A program made the translations under genes and the position numbers. From an uncultured Acetatifactor sp. (GTDB taxonomy: Bacteria > Bacillota > Clostridia > Lachnospirales > Lachnospiraceae), in the NCBI GenBank assembly GCA_910583845.1, contig CAJUAB010000001.1:124001-188000 (forward strand): DNA of 64,000 bases, in the 5' to 3' direction. The notes below the pieces were generated by a model. It ran no database searches and was not told the origin of the DNA. It worked only from the letters and a program-made list of their open reading frames with translations. Below are positions 8,593 through 16,217 of this stretch, piece after piece (position 1 is the first letter of the stretch; each line of letters starts with the position of its first letter).

Positions 8593-8746
8593 TTTGTTTT
8601 ATGAAAGAAAGATAGAGGTGAGTTCCGCTGTAGTCGGCATTGTGGGAATGTGTATAACTGGCTGTCTTATGGAGTTATCCATGATGGAATAGCCTGTTAT
8701 GCACATTTCCATTATGCTTGTCTTTTGATCTTTGGTTCGGAATAGT

Positions 8747-8905
8747 ATGGTGCTGGCGCTCCAGCGCGTCAAGGCCAGGGACGCTTTGGGAAAAAATGAA
8801 AAGCTCCCCCACACCTGGCGCGAAAAACGGCAACTTTGTAGATCTCATGAGATATGGATTCATGACTTGTATCAAATGATACCGAAAGATTTTGCACTGA
8901 CTTAA
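8747..8905 (+). pseudogene. unidentified 52-residue coding remnant
   Basis: An open frame reading '...MVLALQRVKARDALGKN' and ending '...IPKDFALT'. It looks protein-like (Arg/Lys/His/Trp-rich, non-repetitive) but has no ribosome site, and I cannot name the family. It lies between the MarR promoter and the broken TetR gene, within a stretch (8593-8920) that otherwise holds nothing I recognise. It may be the tail of a gene lost when the accessory scar formed. Confidence 0.25.
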
Positions 8906-8920
8906 AAAAACACCAGAACA

Positions 8921-9470
8921 ATGAAAGAAAAAAATTTTAAGTGCCGCTCAAAATTTATTTGCAATAAAAGGCTATGCGGAAACTTCGGTTTCTGACATTA
9001 TGAACATTGTTGGTGGTGCAAAGGGATTGTTTTACCACTATTTCAAAAGTAAAGAGGAAGTTATGCACGCATTAGGAAATCAGTTATTTTTTGAAAATAA
9101 TCCATTTGAAACAGTTAAAGCGCAAAAGGAACTCAATGGCCTGGAAAAAATCAAGTCTTTACTTCTGCTGTATTCTGGAGACACGGAACGTAATAAGCTG
9201 AATGTTCAGGCCATTTCTATTCTGAAAGATCTGCATATTCTGGCAGTGGCAATAGAAGAAAAGCGACGAACATTAACGCCACTATGGTTTGTTATCATTT
9301 TCCGACTTATACCATCGGTGTTCCCTGCAACGATGGAAGAGTTGCAACATAAATACCGTTTTGTAATGGAAGTATTATCGCACATGGGCTTACCACTTAT
9401 GGATGAAAAAATCATAGCTTATACAGAAAAATTTGCAGCGGATATTTCAGAAGATGAGAGAAAAAAATGA
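8921..9470 (+). pseudogene. TetR family regulator with a poly-A frameshift
   Basis: A TetR-type protein. The helix-turn-helix reads 'ILSAAQNLFAIKGYAETS' and 'GLFYHYFKSKEEVMHAL', and the ligand domain ends at 9470. The ATG at 8921 is out of frame with the rest: A7 at 8928-8934 breaks the frame, and removing one A would give an uninterrupted start 'MKEKILSAAQ'. From 9000 onward the frame is open, but that region alone lacks the first helices. The gene is either a pseudogene, corrected by slippage in the A-run, or affected by a sequencing error. Its stop overlaps the MFS start (ATGA). Confidence 0.7.
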
Positions 9471-9608
9471 CTCAAAAATTATTCAGCAAAAATTTTGTAC
9501 TGCTTATTTTAGGGCAATTAACATCCCTGTTTGGAAATTTCATATTAAAACTTGCCTTGTCAATGTATGTATTGGACACAACTTTACTGTCCGAAATGCA
9601 AACAGGAA
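9467..9608 (+). pseudogene. 5' fragment of an MFS transporter
   Basis: The ATG at 9467 overlaps the TetR stop. The frame reads 'MTQKLFSKNFVLLILGQLTS' followed by a first membrane helix and 'ALSMYVLDTT', the typical opening of Major Facilitator Superfamily drug exporters. After about 47 residues the sequence changes abruptly into a reverse-strand RhuM remnant. At least 350 residues of transporter are missing, so this is a fragment. Originally it was probably a TetR-regulated exporter pair. Confidence 0.6.
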
Positions 9609-10183
9609 AACAACCTCTATATCAGAACGTTTAATTTCTCCTCCTGTCCACGATGTTGATCCCATATTATCTTTATTTGCATCGGCCTGCTGATAGATTA
9701 TTTCTGCGGCAGTGTGTTTGTGAGCTGCCCAGTGCATTTTATTCTGTACCTGTTTAAAAAACAAAATTGAAGTTTCCGCTTTCGGGTCATAATCAATTCT
9801 TGTTGCATATATTTCCAGAACTTTTCTCCAAAATACTTTTTCATATATTCCTTTAAAATAGAAGTCGCCCACATTCTAAACTGTGTTCCTCTCAGGGATT
9901 TTACTCGATAGCCGACAGAAATAATAACATCCAAATTATAAAAATCTACCTGATAAGTCTTGCCGTCAGAAGCAGTGTAGGCAAATTTTGCCCAAACTGC
10001 CTCTTTTACCAATTCTCCCTCTTTAAAAATATTTCTCACATACTTTCCAATTACGCTTTTATCCCGTTGAAATAATTCAGCCATTTGATCTATGGAGAGC
10101 CAAACCGTATCATGATCAAATGTAACTTCTATTTTTGTAGCTCCATCTTCTGTAGTATACATAAGTATATTTGACTGTGGCAT
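9609..10183 (-). pseudogene. RhuM family protein, broken
   Basis: The start at 10183 (after GAGGGAAG) encodes 'MPQSNILMYTTEDGATKIEV' and continues through 'DFYNLDVIISVGYRVKS' and 'GTQFRMWATSILKEY', diagnostic of the RhuM/virulence-associated family. After about residue 120 (near 9820) the family's middle segment is missing and the match resumes in another frame ('RIDYDPKAETSILFF', 'VQNKMHWAAHKHTAAE'). That frame ends at about 9609, where the MFS fragment begins in the opposite direction. It is therefore internally deleted, frameshifted and truncated. RhuM genes commonly sit on mobile elements. Confidence 0.7.
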
Positions 10184-10282
10184 ATTCTTCCCTCTGTCAA
10201 AGTATAATAATGCAATTATATACCACCGCAACCTTTCGTGTCTATTACATATCTTCCGGTTTGTTCATCAACTAGTGCAATA

Positions 10283-10411
10283 AGCGACTTTTACACAGTG
10301 GGCAAAGTCTTGGGACATACGCTTGCGGGTATCGGCGTTTCGCTTGGGCTGTCTATGAAATTTGAAGCGGTCACAGCGCGTTATGTGGACATACGACTTG
10401 AACGGAAGAAA
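10283..10411 (+). pseudogene. C-terminal remnant of a tyrosine recombinase
   Basis: The plus strand encodes 'SDFYTVGKVLGHTLAGIG' and then 'VTARYVDIRLERKK'. This resembles the end of tyrosine integrases: a conserved LGH motif before a Tyr-containing helix. Only about 43 residues remain. Its 3' end runs into the 3' end of the DUF1062 gene on the opposite strand, marking a deletion junction near 10412-10420. Confidence 0.5.
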
Positions 10412-10962
10412 GTGAAGGAAACAGACTGTGGCAGGTCCGTCACTAATTCGATCTCTCCCTTCTCCAACAGGCCTTTCACCTGATTTCGGGATAGCCCTAA
10501 AACCATGGCAATCTGCTTGTCTGAGCGAATCTTTATCTGGCAGGGATTCTTTACCGTGATCATGATCTGCTCTCCCAAACCACTGCCTTCTACGGTTTCA
10601 TGCAGTTTATCCAAACCATAATGCAGTCTGTCAAAATCAATGTCCGCTCTGTTGGACCGGAATAACTGCCTGTTTTTGCCATATATTTCCGCAAGTTGTT
10701 CATCATTGTTCAAAAAGCGCTGATACTCTTCTCCTGGTATGTCAGAAACCTTCTCTCGTTCATAAATTGTAAGGTTAAGCGTATGTTTGCATTCCACGCA
10801 TTGATAGATCAGCCAGACATCCAGTTTGTTCCCATTCGCATTGACACGAAACTTTTTTGTGTTTATATAATGTGTCTTTCTGCCGCATTTGGGGCAATTC
10901 CTGAGAATCCAAAAGGAATCCCTCAGTACAAGTTCATATTCAATTTTTCTTAAATAGCTCAT
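10381..10962 (-). CDS. DUF1062 domain protein, 3' end probably altered
   Basis: A protein of 193 residues of unknown function. 'MSYLRKIEYELVLRDSFWIL' leads into a zinc-ribbon-like pair of CxxC motifs ('CPKCGRKTHY', 'CVECKHTLNL') typical of DUF1062. The C-terminal part has a helix-turn-helix-like segment ('IAMVLGLSRNQVKGLLEKG'). The ATG at 10962 has AGGAG six bases upstream. The last dozen residues ('SFTFFRSSRMST') are encoded by DNA that on the other strand is integrase remnant, so the original C-terminus was probably replaced. Confidence 0.65.
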   Translation of the reverse strand: MSYLRKIEYELVLRDSFWILRNCPKCGRKTHYINTKKFRVNANGNKLDVWLIYQCVECKHTLNLTIYEREKVSDIPGEEYQRFLNNDEQLAEIYGKNRQLFRSNRADIDFDRLHYGLDKLHETVEGSGLGEQIMITVKNPCQIKIRSDKQIAMVLGLSRNQVKGLLEKGEIELVTDLPQSVSFTFFRSSRMST

Positions 10963-11121
10963 ATGCATCTCCTGTTTATTTCATGTCATGATGCATGGGC
11001 TATTACATTATTCTAATTTTTGTATTTTTATGCAATAGCCATGCTATGCACAATAAACAGGTGTGGTCATAAAAAGTTCCTCTCCTCTCATCATATTTTC
11101 AACGCTTACTTATTTAAATAT

Positions 11122-12051
11122 TTACAGCTCGCCCTGGGCAAACAGGTTATCTTTTCCCATGCCGCATACGAATGGATTAGCGTCATAAAAATGGCAAAAA
11201 TCCAAAAAGTCAGAACGCTGCTTTTCATCATTCATAATCTTTACAAGCAATTCCCTCGGAAGAGTTCTCGCGTACGCGCCGGGACCTGCCAGTTTAATAT
11301 TTTTTACGCCGTAATGCTTCAATAGATCTTCTAATTCATCCGGCATAAAAGTATATGTGATGCACCAGGGTGTACCTCCATTTTCATATTCGGCAATCTC
11401 ACTGTCCCCTCCCATAAGCCCTTCCCTGTACAGCTTCAAAACGGCCTCTTTGTCGAAGTGAAATGCTTCCACTGCACTTTCTTTATTCTCAATGCACCAT
11501 TTAACAAACGGGTCATCACTGGTCTCATCCAATAGGAACTGGCATTTCTGCATGGGATTTGACAAATATGGAAGAGAGCCCAGACGACTGGAAACACTGA
11601 TCATAATCCGTTTGCGGCATATGCGTACGAGTTCACCGATCACTTTTTTCTGATGAGGGTAGGTATACGACACAGGAGCATCAAAGGAAATCACCAGATC
11701 AAAGGATCTGTCATTGAAATCCTTCAGCTCTTCCAATGCGCCCTTCACAAATGTTATTTTGTCAAGAACTCCTGCTTTTGCCGCCAATTCCTTTGCCTTA
11801 TCTATCATGGGTTCCGATAGATCAAAATGTGTAACCGCACAACCTTTTTGGGCAAGAAGTATGGAAAACCTTCCACATCCTGCACCGCCGTCAAACACTG
11901 TCTTTATCCCATCCAAATGTGAGAGCAGCTCCTTTTCCATATGACTCTTCTGGATAATATCATCGATAAAGACTTCCTCGCGGCGGCTTTCCAATTCACC
12001 TTTATCCGGCAAATTCCACAAGCGTTCCGCTATTTTTCTGCTATAATCCAT
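11122..12051 (-). CDS. class I SAM-dependent methyltransferase
   Basis: A 309-residue cytosolic methyltransferase. The SAM-binding motif I reads 'VFDGGAGCGRFSILLAQKG' around residues 52-70, followed by 'THFDLSEPMIDKAKELA' and the acidic 'FDLVISFDAPVSYTYP' strand. The acceptor substrate is unknown. It starts three bases after the stop of the neighbouring methyltransferase gene, with AGGGG as ribosome site inside that gene's end, so the two are translationally linked. The pair is divergent from the MetRS-paralogue locus. Confidence 0.8.
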   Translation of the reverse strand: MDYSRKIAERLWNLPDKGELESRREEVFIDDIIQKSHMEKELLSHLDGIKTVFDGGAGCGRFSILLAQKGCAVTHFDLSEPMIDKAKELAAKAGVLDKITFVKGALEELKDFNDRSFDLVISFDAPVSYTYPHQKKVIGELVRICRKRIMISVSSRLGSLPYLSNPMQKCQFLLDETSDDPFVKWCIENKESAVEAFHFDKEAVLKLYREGLMGGDSEIAEYENGGTPWCITYTFMPDELEDLLKHYGVKNIKLAGPGAYARTLPRELLVKIMNDEKQRSDFLDFCHFYDANPFVCGMGKDNLFAQGEL

Positions 12052-12054
12052 ACA

Positions 12055-12753
12055 TTATTCCCCTCTGGCTGCTATAATAATGGTTGCCTCACCATCCAAA
12101 ACTTTTTCAATTACAAATCCTGCATCCCGCAATAATTCTTTTTCATGCTCCAGCGTCAGGGGAATATCAAAGTGTACATAACAATTTTCCGGTATTGCAG
12201 ACTGTTTTCTTTTGCTCAGATATGTTGTGCGCAGAAGCTCCTCTTCTTCGTTACAGCAGGCAATGTAATCTCCCAATATGAAAACGCCTCTTTCTTTCAG
12301 GCTGCAATAGATCTTCCGGTATAATCCCTTTTTCTGTTCCGGCAGGAAATGGTGCAGGCTCTCAAAGGAAATCACGGCATCCCATGTTTCATATCCAAAA
12401 TCATATTGGAAATAGTCCTGACATATTGTGGTAAGATGCCTGTCAGGATGTTTTTCATGCAGTTTATCCAGCATATTGGCACATAAATCTACCCCTGTTA
12501 CCTCCATGTCCGGATTTTTCTGCCAGATCCTGTCCAGTTCCAGGCCGGTTCCACAACCCAGGTCTAAAACCTTCTGGCATTCCAAAGGTAAGACTTCTGC
12601 AAAGACCTGGTAAGATTCCTCCCAGACCGACATGTGTTCTTCATAATCATGCAGACGCTTGGTAAAGAAGTCGGACATTTCCTCCAGTGGGGAATCTGCC
12701 GTATCCAGAAGCCACTGTTTTAAGTTCTGTATGTATTCTGCAGATGAGTTCAT
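12055..12753 (-). CDS. class I SAM-dependent methyltransferase
   Basis: A 232-residue methyltransferase with a clear motif I 'VLDLGCGTGLELDRIW' (around residue 62), motif II 'MEVTGVDLCANMLDKL' and the 'DAVISFESLHHF' region. AAAGGA lies before the ATG. It is the first gene of a two-gene operon with the methyltransferase at 11122-12051. Having two different SAM enzymes back to back suggests successive methylation of one small molecule, or of a peptide or RNA, but nothing in the sequence names it. Confidence 0.8.
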   Translation of the reverse strand: MNSSAEYIQNLKQWLLDTADSPLEEMSDFFTKRLHDYEEHMSVWEESYQVFAEVLPLECQKVLDLGCGTGLELDRIWQKNPDMEVTGVDLCANMLDKLHEKHPDRHLTTICQDYFQYDFGYETWDAVISFESLHHFLPEQKKGLYRKIYCSLKERGVFILGDYIACCNEEEELLRTTYLSKRKQSAIPENCYVHFDIPLTLEHEKELLRDAGFVIEKVLDGEATIIIAARGE

Positions 12754-12947
12754 AATATTTTTTTCCTTTCATAATTTCACCATGGACAGGTTTTCATTTC
12801 CTTTATGGTAAAGCATAACATATTTTAATCCCACCTTCCACCTCACGCTTTTTTATAAAAAATGTGGGGCGCTGCTGCCATATTTTGTATATGCAGGGCT
12901 CGGTCCTGAGGGAAATATACAGGTATGGGCGCGGAAGATTCTTCTGG

Positions 12948-12975
12948 ATTGCCATAAGAAAATTGCCATAAAAAA
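12948..12975 (+). repeat. 14-bp tandem direct repeat upstream of a promoter
   Basis: ATTGCCATAAGAAA (12948-12961) is followed directly by ATTGCCATAAAAAA (12962-12975). They lie 15-42 bases upstream of a consensus -35 box, a position suited to an activator. The remainder of 12754-13047 contains no supported gene. Confidence 0.5.
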
Positions 12976-12989
12976 AAATCAATTTTATA

Positions 12990-13018
12990 TTGACAACTAA
13001 AATGTATACTGATAAAAT
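12990..13018 (+). promoter_or_regulatory. consensus promoter before the 30-codon ORF and MetRS paralogue
   Basis: TTGACA (12990-12995), a 17-base spacer and TAAAAT (13013-13018). Transcription should begin near 13025, about 23 bases before the short ORF. Confidence 0.8.
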
Positions 13019-13047
13019 TACACACAAAATAAAGGAATAATAAGCCC

Positions 13048-13140
13048 ATGAATAAATTATCAATTGCCATGAACAAGATGAACCAGCAACAGCAGCTTAT
13101 TGTCAAAATCGACAACGGGCTTTTTAGGCTGTGTTCATAA
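13048..13140 (+). CDS. 30-residue Met/Gln-rich peptide, possible leader
   Basis: ATG at 13048, preceded by AAAGGA, opens 30 codons ending TAA at 13140. The peptide begins 'MNKLSIAMNKMNQQQQ' and ends in 'LCS'; three of the first eleven codons are Met. It lies directly downstream of a consensus promoter. An intrinsic terminator begins 31 bases after its stop, and a methionyl-tRNA synthetase-like gene follows. A leader peptide sensing Met-tRNA, or a peptide modified by the locus enzymes, are both possible. I recognise no family. Confidence 0.4.
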   Translation: MNKLSIAMNKMNQQQQLIVKIDNGLFRLCS

Positions 13141-13170
13141 CAAGTGTCTTATCCTGGTTAATCTGAACCA

Positions 13171-13212
13171 AACGGTCAAAAGCTCGATCCGGGTTTTTGA
13201 CCGTTTTTTATT
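13171..13212 (+). terminator. intrinsic terminator between the short ORF and MetRS paralogue
   Basis: AACGGTCAAAA (13171-13181) pairs with TTTTGACCGTT (13195-13205), an 11-bp stem followed by a T-run. It would stop transcripts before the synthetase gene unless read-through is regulated. Confidence 0.8.
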
Positions 13213-13235
13213 TGATCGTATATCCATCTGTCTCA

Positions 13236-13260
13236 GAGCGTGTTTGAAAAATGCTCCAGG
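13236..13260. repeat. collapsed copy of the MITE-like repeat family
   Basis: GAGCGTGTTTGAAAAAT joined to GCTCCAGG matches both ends of the element at 23446-23627 with its interior missing. Confidence 0.4.
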
Positions 13261-13350
13261 AATAGATGAATGCGCCCCTTTTGTCTCGTCACTCGCAGAG
13301 AAAGTTATGCAATTGCCCAAGTTTTTTGGTATTCGGAAAGGAGGTATACT

Positions 13351-15426
13351 ATGCCGGAACAGCCAGAGCTTCCCCAACAGAAAGGGAAGCTCGTGATCAC
13401 TGAAATCAATAGCAGAAAGGGACAAAATATTATGATATGTAAGCGGTTAACCTCAAACGAACGCCCGACATTTCCTAAACGGGCCATCATTACCGCCGGT
13501 ATGCCTTACGGAAATAAGAATTTGCATTTTGGACATGTGGGCGGCATGTTTATACACGCAGATATTTTTGCGCGCTTTTTGAGAGATCGAATCGGAAAAG
13601 ACAATGTGATCTTTCTCTCAGGAACAGACTGTTATGGCTCTCCTGTCATGGAAAGCTATCGCAGGCTGCAGGAAACAGGGTATGAAGGCACTCTGGAAGA
13701 TTATGTGCGGGTCAACCATGAGAATCAGAAGAAAACTCTGGAAAACTATGGTATCAGTCTGGATTTTTTTGGAGCATCGGCTCTGGGAGAAGCAGGTTCG
13801 ATACACAGGCAGGTCTCAGCAAAAGTGTTTCATACTTTATACAAAAACGGGTATATAAAGAAAATGTCCATGCCTCAGTTTTATGATGAGGAAAAAAAGA
13901 TGTTTCTGAACGGAAGGCAAGTGACAGGGAAATGTCCAATACCGGGATGCACTTCGGAAAAAGCCTATGCCGATGAGTGTTCATCAGGACATCAGTTTTT
14001 GCCCTCGGAACTGATCAATCCAGTCAGCCTCCTGTCGAACAGAAAACCTGTCCTCAGAGATGTGGAAAACTGGTATTTCGATTTAGAATATTTCGTTCAC
14101 GCAGTACAGGAATATAATGATTTCCTGCGAAAAAATACGAATACGCGTAAGTTTCAGTTAAATACTGTAGAAGAGTTTTTGAAAAAACCCTTATTATATG
14201 TTCCTAGAAAGTATATAGATGATCTGGCGGAATTGGCGGAAAAACTCCCCCCTCATCAATTAACCGATGAGGAAAAGAAACCGTCTGTTGTGTTTGAATT
14301 TGAGCATCTGGATGACCGTGACAAGGCTAAAAATGTGTTGGAAGCCCATGGCATTCATTATACTTCTGGAAAGACACTGGTTCCCTTCCGGCTGTCCGGC
14401 AATGTTGAATGGGGTGTACCATTCCCGGAGTGTGGAGGATTGAAAGATCTCACCTTCTGGGTATGGCCGGAATCTCTATGGGCACCGATTTCCTTCACGT
14501 ATGCCTGTTTGAAAGAGCAGGGAAAAGAAACCGACTTATCCAGATGGTGGTATGATGAGGAATCCATCGTTTATCAGTTTATCGGAGAAGATAACATTTA
14601 TTTCTATGCCATCGCTCAGACCGGATTATTTACAGGTTTACAGGTTCCCAAAGGGGAAGTGCCGGATATGGAGACGGTGTACCTGTCTCACATCATAGCC
14701 AACAGGCATTTGTTGTATATGGATACAAAAGCCAGCAGCAGTTCCGATTTGAAGCCTCCTATGGCGGATGAATTGCTGAATTATTACACCAGGGATCAGC
14801 TGCGAATGCATTTTATGAGTTTGGGATTGTGTTCCAAAAGCGTAGGCTTTAAGCCCCGGGTATTTATGAAAGAGGAAGATCGGATTGGTGTAGATATGGT
14901 TCTGAAAGATGGTAATTTATTAACCAATGTATTTAACCGGCTGCTCCGGACCTGCTTTTATGCTGTTCAGAATCATTGTGACGGAAAAATTCCCAAAGGC
15001 GATGTGAGTGAACAAATCCGTCTTATGACAGAGAAAACGATTCTTGATTATGAGCGTTTTATGTATAACCACGAGTTTCATCGTATCTCTTATGTTTTAG
15101 ATGACTTGATCCGGGGGGTGAACAAGCATTGGGTAAACAACGTAAAGATTGCGGATGCCACGGATAATACGGAATTGAGAAAGCAGCTGATTGTGGACTG
15201 TTTTTATGCCTGTAAGGTGATGGCAATCCTGGTTCATCCAATTGCGCCGGAAGGATGTGAAATGTTCAGGGAATATATGAATCTGGGAGAAGAATTGTGG
15301 GATTGGACTCATATATTTGAGCCGGTTTCCTTTTATATTCCAGACATGGAAAATCATACACTCAAATTTCTGGAACCGAGAGTAGATTTCTTCAAAAAGC
15401 ATGCCTGTCAACTGGTAGAAATGTAA
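13351..15426 (+). CDS. methionyl-tRNA synthetase-like protein with altered KMSKS
   Basis: A 691-residue class I synthetase-type protein. After a ~45-residue extension comes 'AIITAGMPYGNKNLHFGHVG', whose HFGH (residues 59-62) is the HIGH motif. A connective-peptide zinc knuckle is partly kept ('CPIPGC', 'CSSGH'). The tunnel signature 'FIGEDNIYFYAI' is present. Where MetRS has KMSKS this protein has 'TKASSSSD', so the central Met and Lys are lost. The anticodon-binding region appears intact. The start at 13351 has AAGGAGG six bases upstream. It may be a resistance-type or specialised paralogue; activity is uncertain. It sits behind a terminator and opposite two methyltransferases. Confidence 0.75.
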   Translation: MPEQPELPQQKGKLVITEINSRKGQNIMICKRLTSNERPTFPKRAIITAGMPYGNKNLHFGHVGGMFIHADIFARFLRDRIGKDNVIFLSGTDCYGSPVMESYRRLQETGYEGTLEDYVRVNHENQKKTLENYGISLDFFGASALGEAGSIHRQVSAKVFHTLYKNGYIKKMSMPQFYDEEKKMFLNGRQVTGKCPIPGCTSEKAYADECSSGHQFLPSELINPVSLLSNRKPVLRDVENWYFDLEYFVHAVQEYNDFLRKNTNTRKFQLNTVEEFLKKPLLYVPRKYIDDLAELAEKLPPHQLTDEEKKPSVVFEFEHLDDRDKAKNVLEAHGIHYTSGKTLVPFRLSGNVEWGVPFPECGGLKDLTFWVWPESLWAPISFTYACLKEQGKETDLSRWWYDEESIVYQFIGEDNIYFYAIAQTGLFTGLQVPKGEVPDMETVYLSHIIANRHLLYMDTKASSSSDLKPPMADELLNYYTRDQLRMHFMSLGLCSKSVGFKPRVFMKEEDRIGVDMVLKDGNLLTNVFNRLLRTCFYAVQNHCDGKIPKGDVSEQIRLMTEKTILDYERFMYNHEFHRISYVLDDLIRGVNKHWVNNVKIADATDNTELRKQLIVDCFYACKVMAILVHPIAPEGCEMFREYMNLGEELWDWTHIFEPVSFYIPDMENHTLKFLEPRVDFFKKHACQLVEM

Positions 15427-15460
15427 AATGTAAACAGCCATAAACATTGTGTTGGATAAA

Positions 15461-15479
15461 GGGGCGAGATCATCGCCCC
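15461..15479 (+). terminator. stem-loop after the MetRS paralogue
   Basis: GGGGCGA (15461-15467) and TCGCCCC (15473-15479) form a 7-bp GC-rich stem 35 bases after the stop. No T-run follows, so it is only a weak terminator candidate. Confidence 0.35.
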
Positions 15480-15581
15480 GCCATCCCTTTCAGAAAACTT
15501 CGCTGCCTGAAAATCCCTGTTCTTTTTCCTTTGGCATTTCTGTAACGGTTCACGCAAGTGCTCAGGAATCAGTGACAAAGC

Positions 15582-15612
15582 GATTGTACATAGAGCCGGA
15601 ATAGGATATAAT
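15582..15612 (+). promoter_or_regulatory. possible promoter of the GNAT gene
   Basis: TATAAT at 15607-15612 with GTGACA at 15582-15587 and a long 19-base spacer. The leader to the start codon is about 105 bases and contains no obvious structure. Confidence 0.35.
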
Positions 15613-15722
15613 ATATAGAATAGGGAATAACCATAGAGTATAAGTCGGAATGAAAAGATGTAAGATGCAGGTTTTAATGGTGTAACAGAAAATCAAAATA
15701 CGGATTCAGGAGGCCGTCTCTT

Positions 15723-16172
15723 ATGATTTATACATTTCTCAATCCCCGGAATGTGGATGCCTATATCGCGTACTTAAAAAGGGCCCTGCGGGAAGAGCCT
15801 GAAAAGATGACTGCGGATTCCCTGGATGAAAGCGGAATCCGCAGCCGGTTAAACGATCCGTTTTACCAACATACCAAATCCATTCTGGCCCTTGAGAATG
15901 ACAGCGTCGCAGGCAGGATCGAGTACCATTTCTACGGCTGCATGCAGGACGGATATCGAATGGCCTATGTGGATTGGGTATATGTTCTGAAAGATTTCAG
16001 ACACCGTGGAGTTGCCCGACAGCTGTTCAGGGAAATGGAAAAGGATTGCGCTGAAAACGGTATCTTCCAGTATTACCTTATCCGGGCCACGGATGAGAAC
16101 GCGGACCGTTTTTACCGAAATTTTCATAACGCCGAATTAAGCTGTGTGCCTCTCCTGCGCAAATACCTTTGA
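15723..16172 (+). CDS. GNAT family N-acetyltransferase
   Basis: A 149-residue acetyltransferase. The acetyl-CoA binding motif A is 'VYVLKDFRHRGVARQLFREM' (around residues 83-102), with the R-x-x-G/A pyrophosphate loop, preceded by a typical beta-4 strand ('GYRMAYVDWVYV') and followed by 'DENADRFYRNF'. The substrate is unknown. AGGAGG precedes the ATG. It is a single gene between the MetRS paralogue and the converging ABC permease. Confidence 0.8.
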   Translation: MIYTFLNPRNVDAYIAYLKRALREEPEKMTADSLDESGIRSRLNDPFYQHTKSILALENDSVAGRIEYHFYGCMQDGYRMAYVDWVYVLKDFRHRGVARQLFREMEKDCAENGIFQYYLIRATDENADRFYRNFHNAELSCVPLLRKYL

Positions 16173-16217
16173 CCGAATCTGAATCAGACCTGCTTCGAAC
16201 CGGGAAGCCCGCCACGT

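Noticed and set aside
12803..13115. Hydrophobic minus-strand ORFs opposite the promoter region
   Set aside because: They overlap the consensus promoter and direct repeats, lack ribosome sites and arise from AT-rich DNA.
13141..13350. T-box riboswitch before the MetRS paralogue
   Set aside because: No AGGGTGGNACCGCG-like T-box motif or specifier stem could be found; only a simple terminator.
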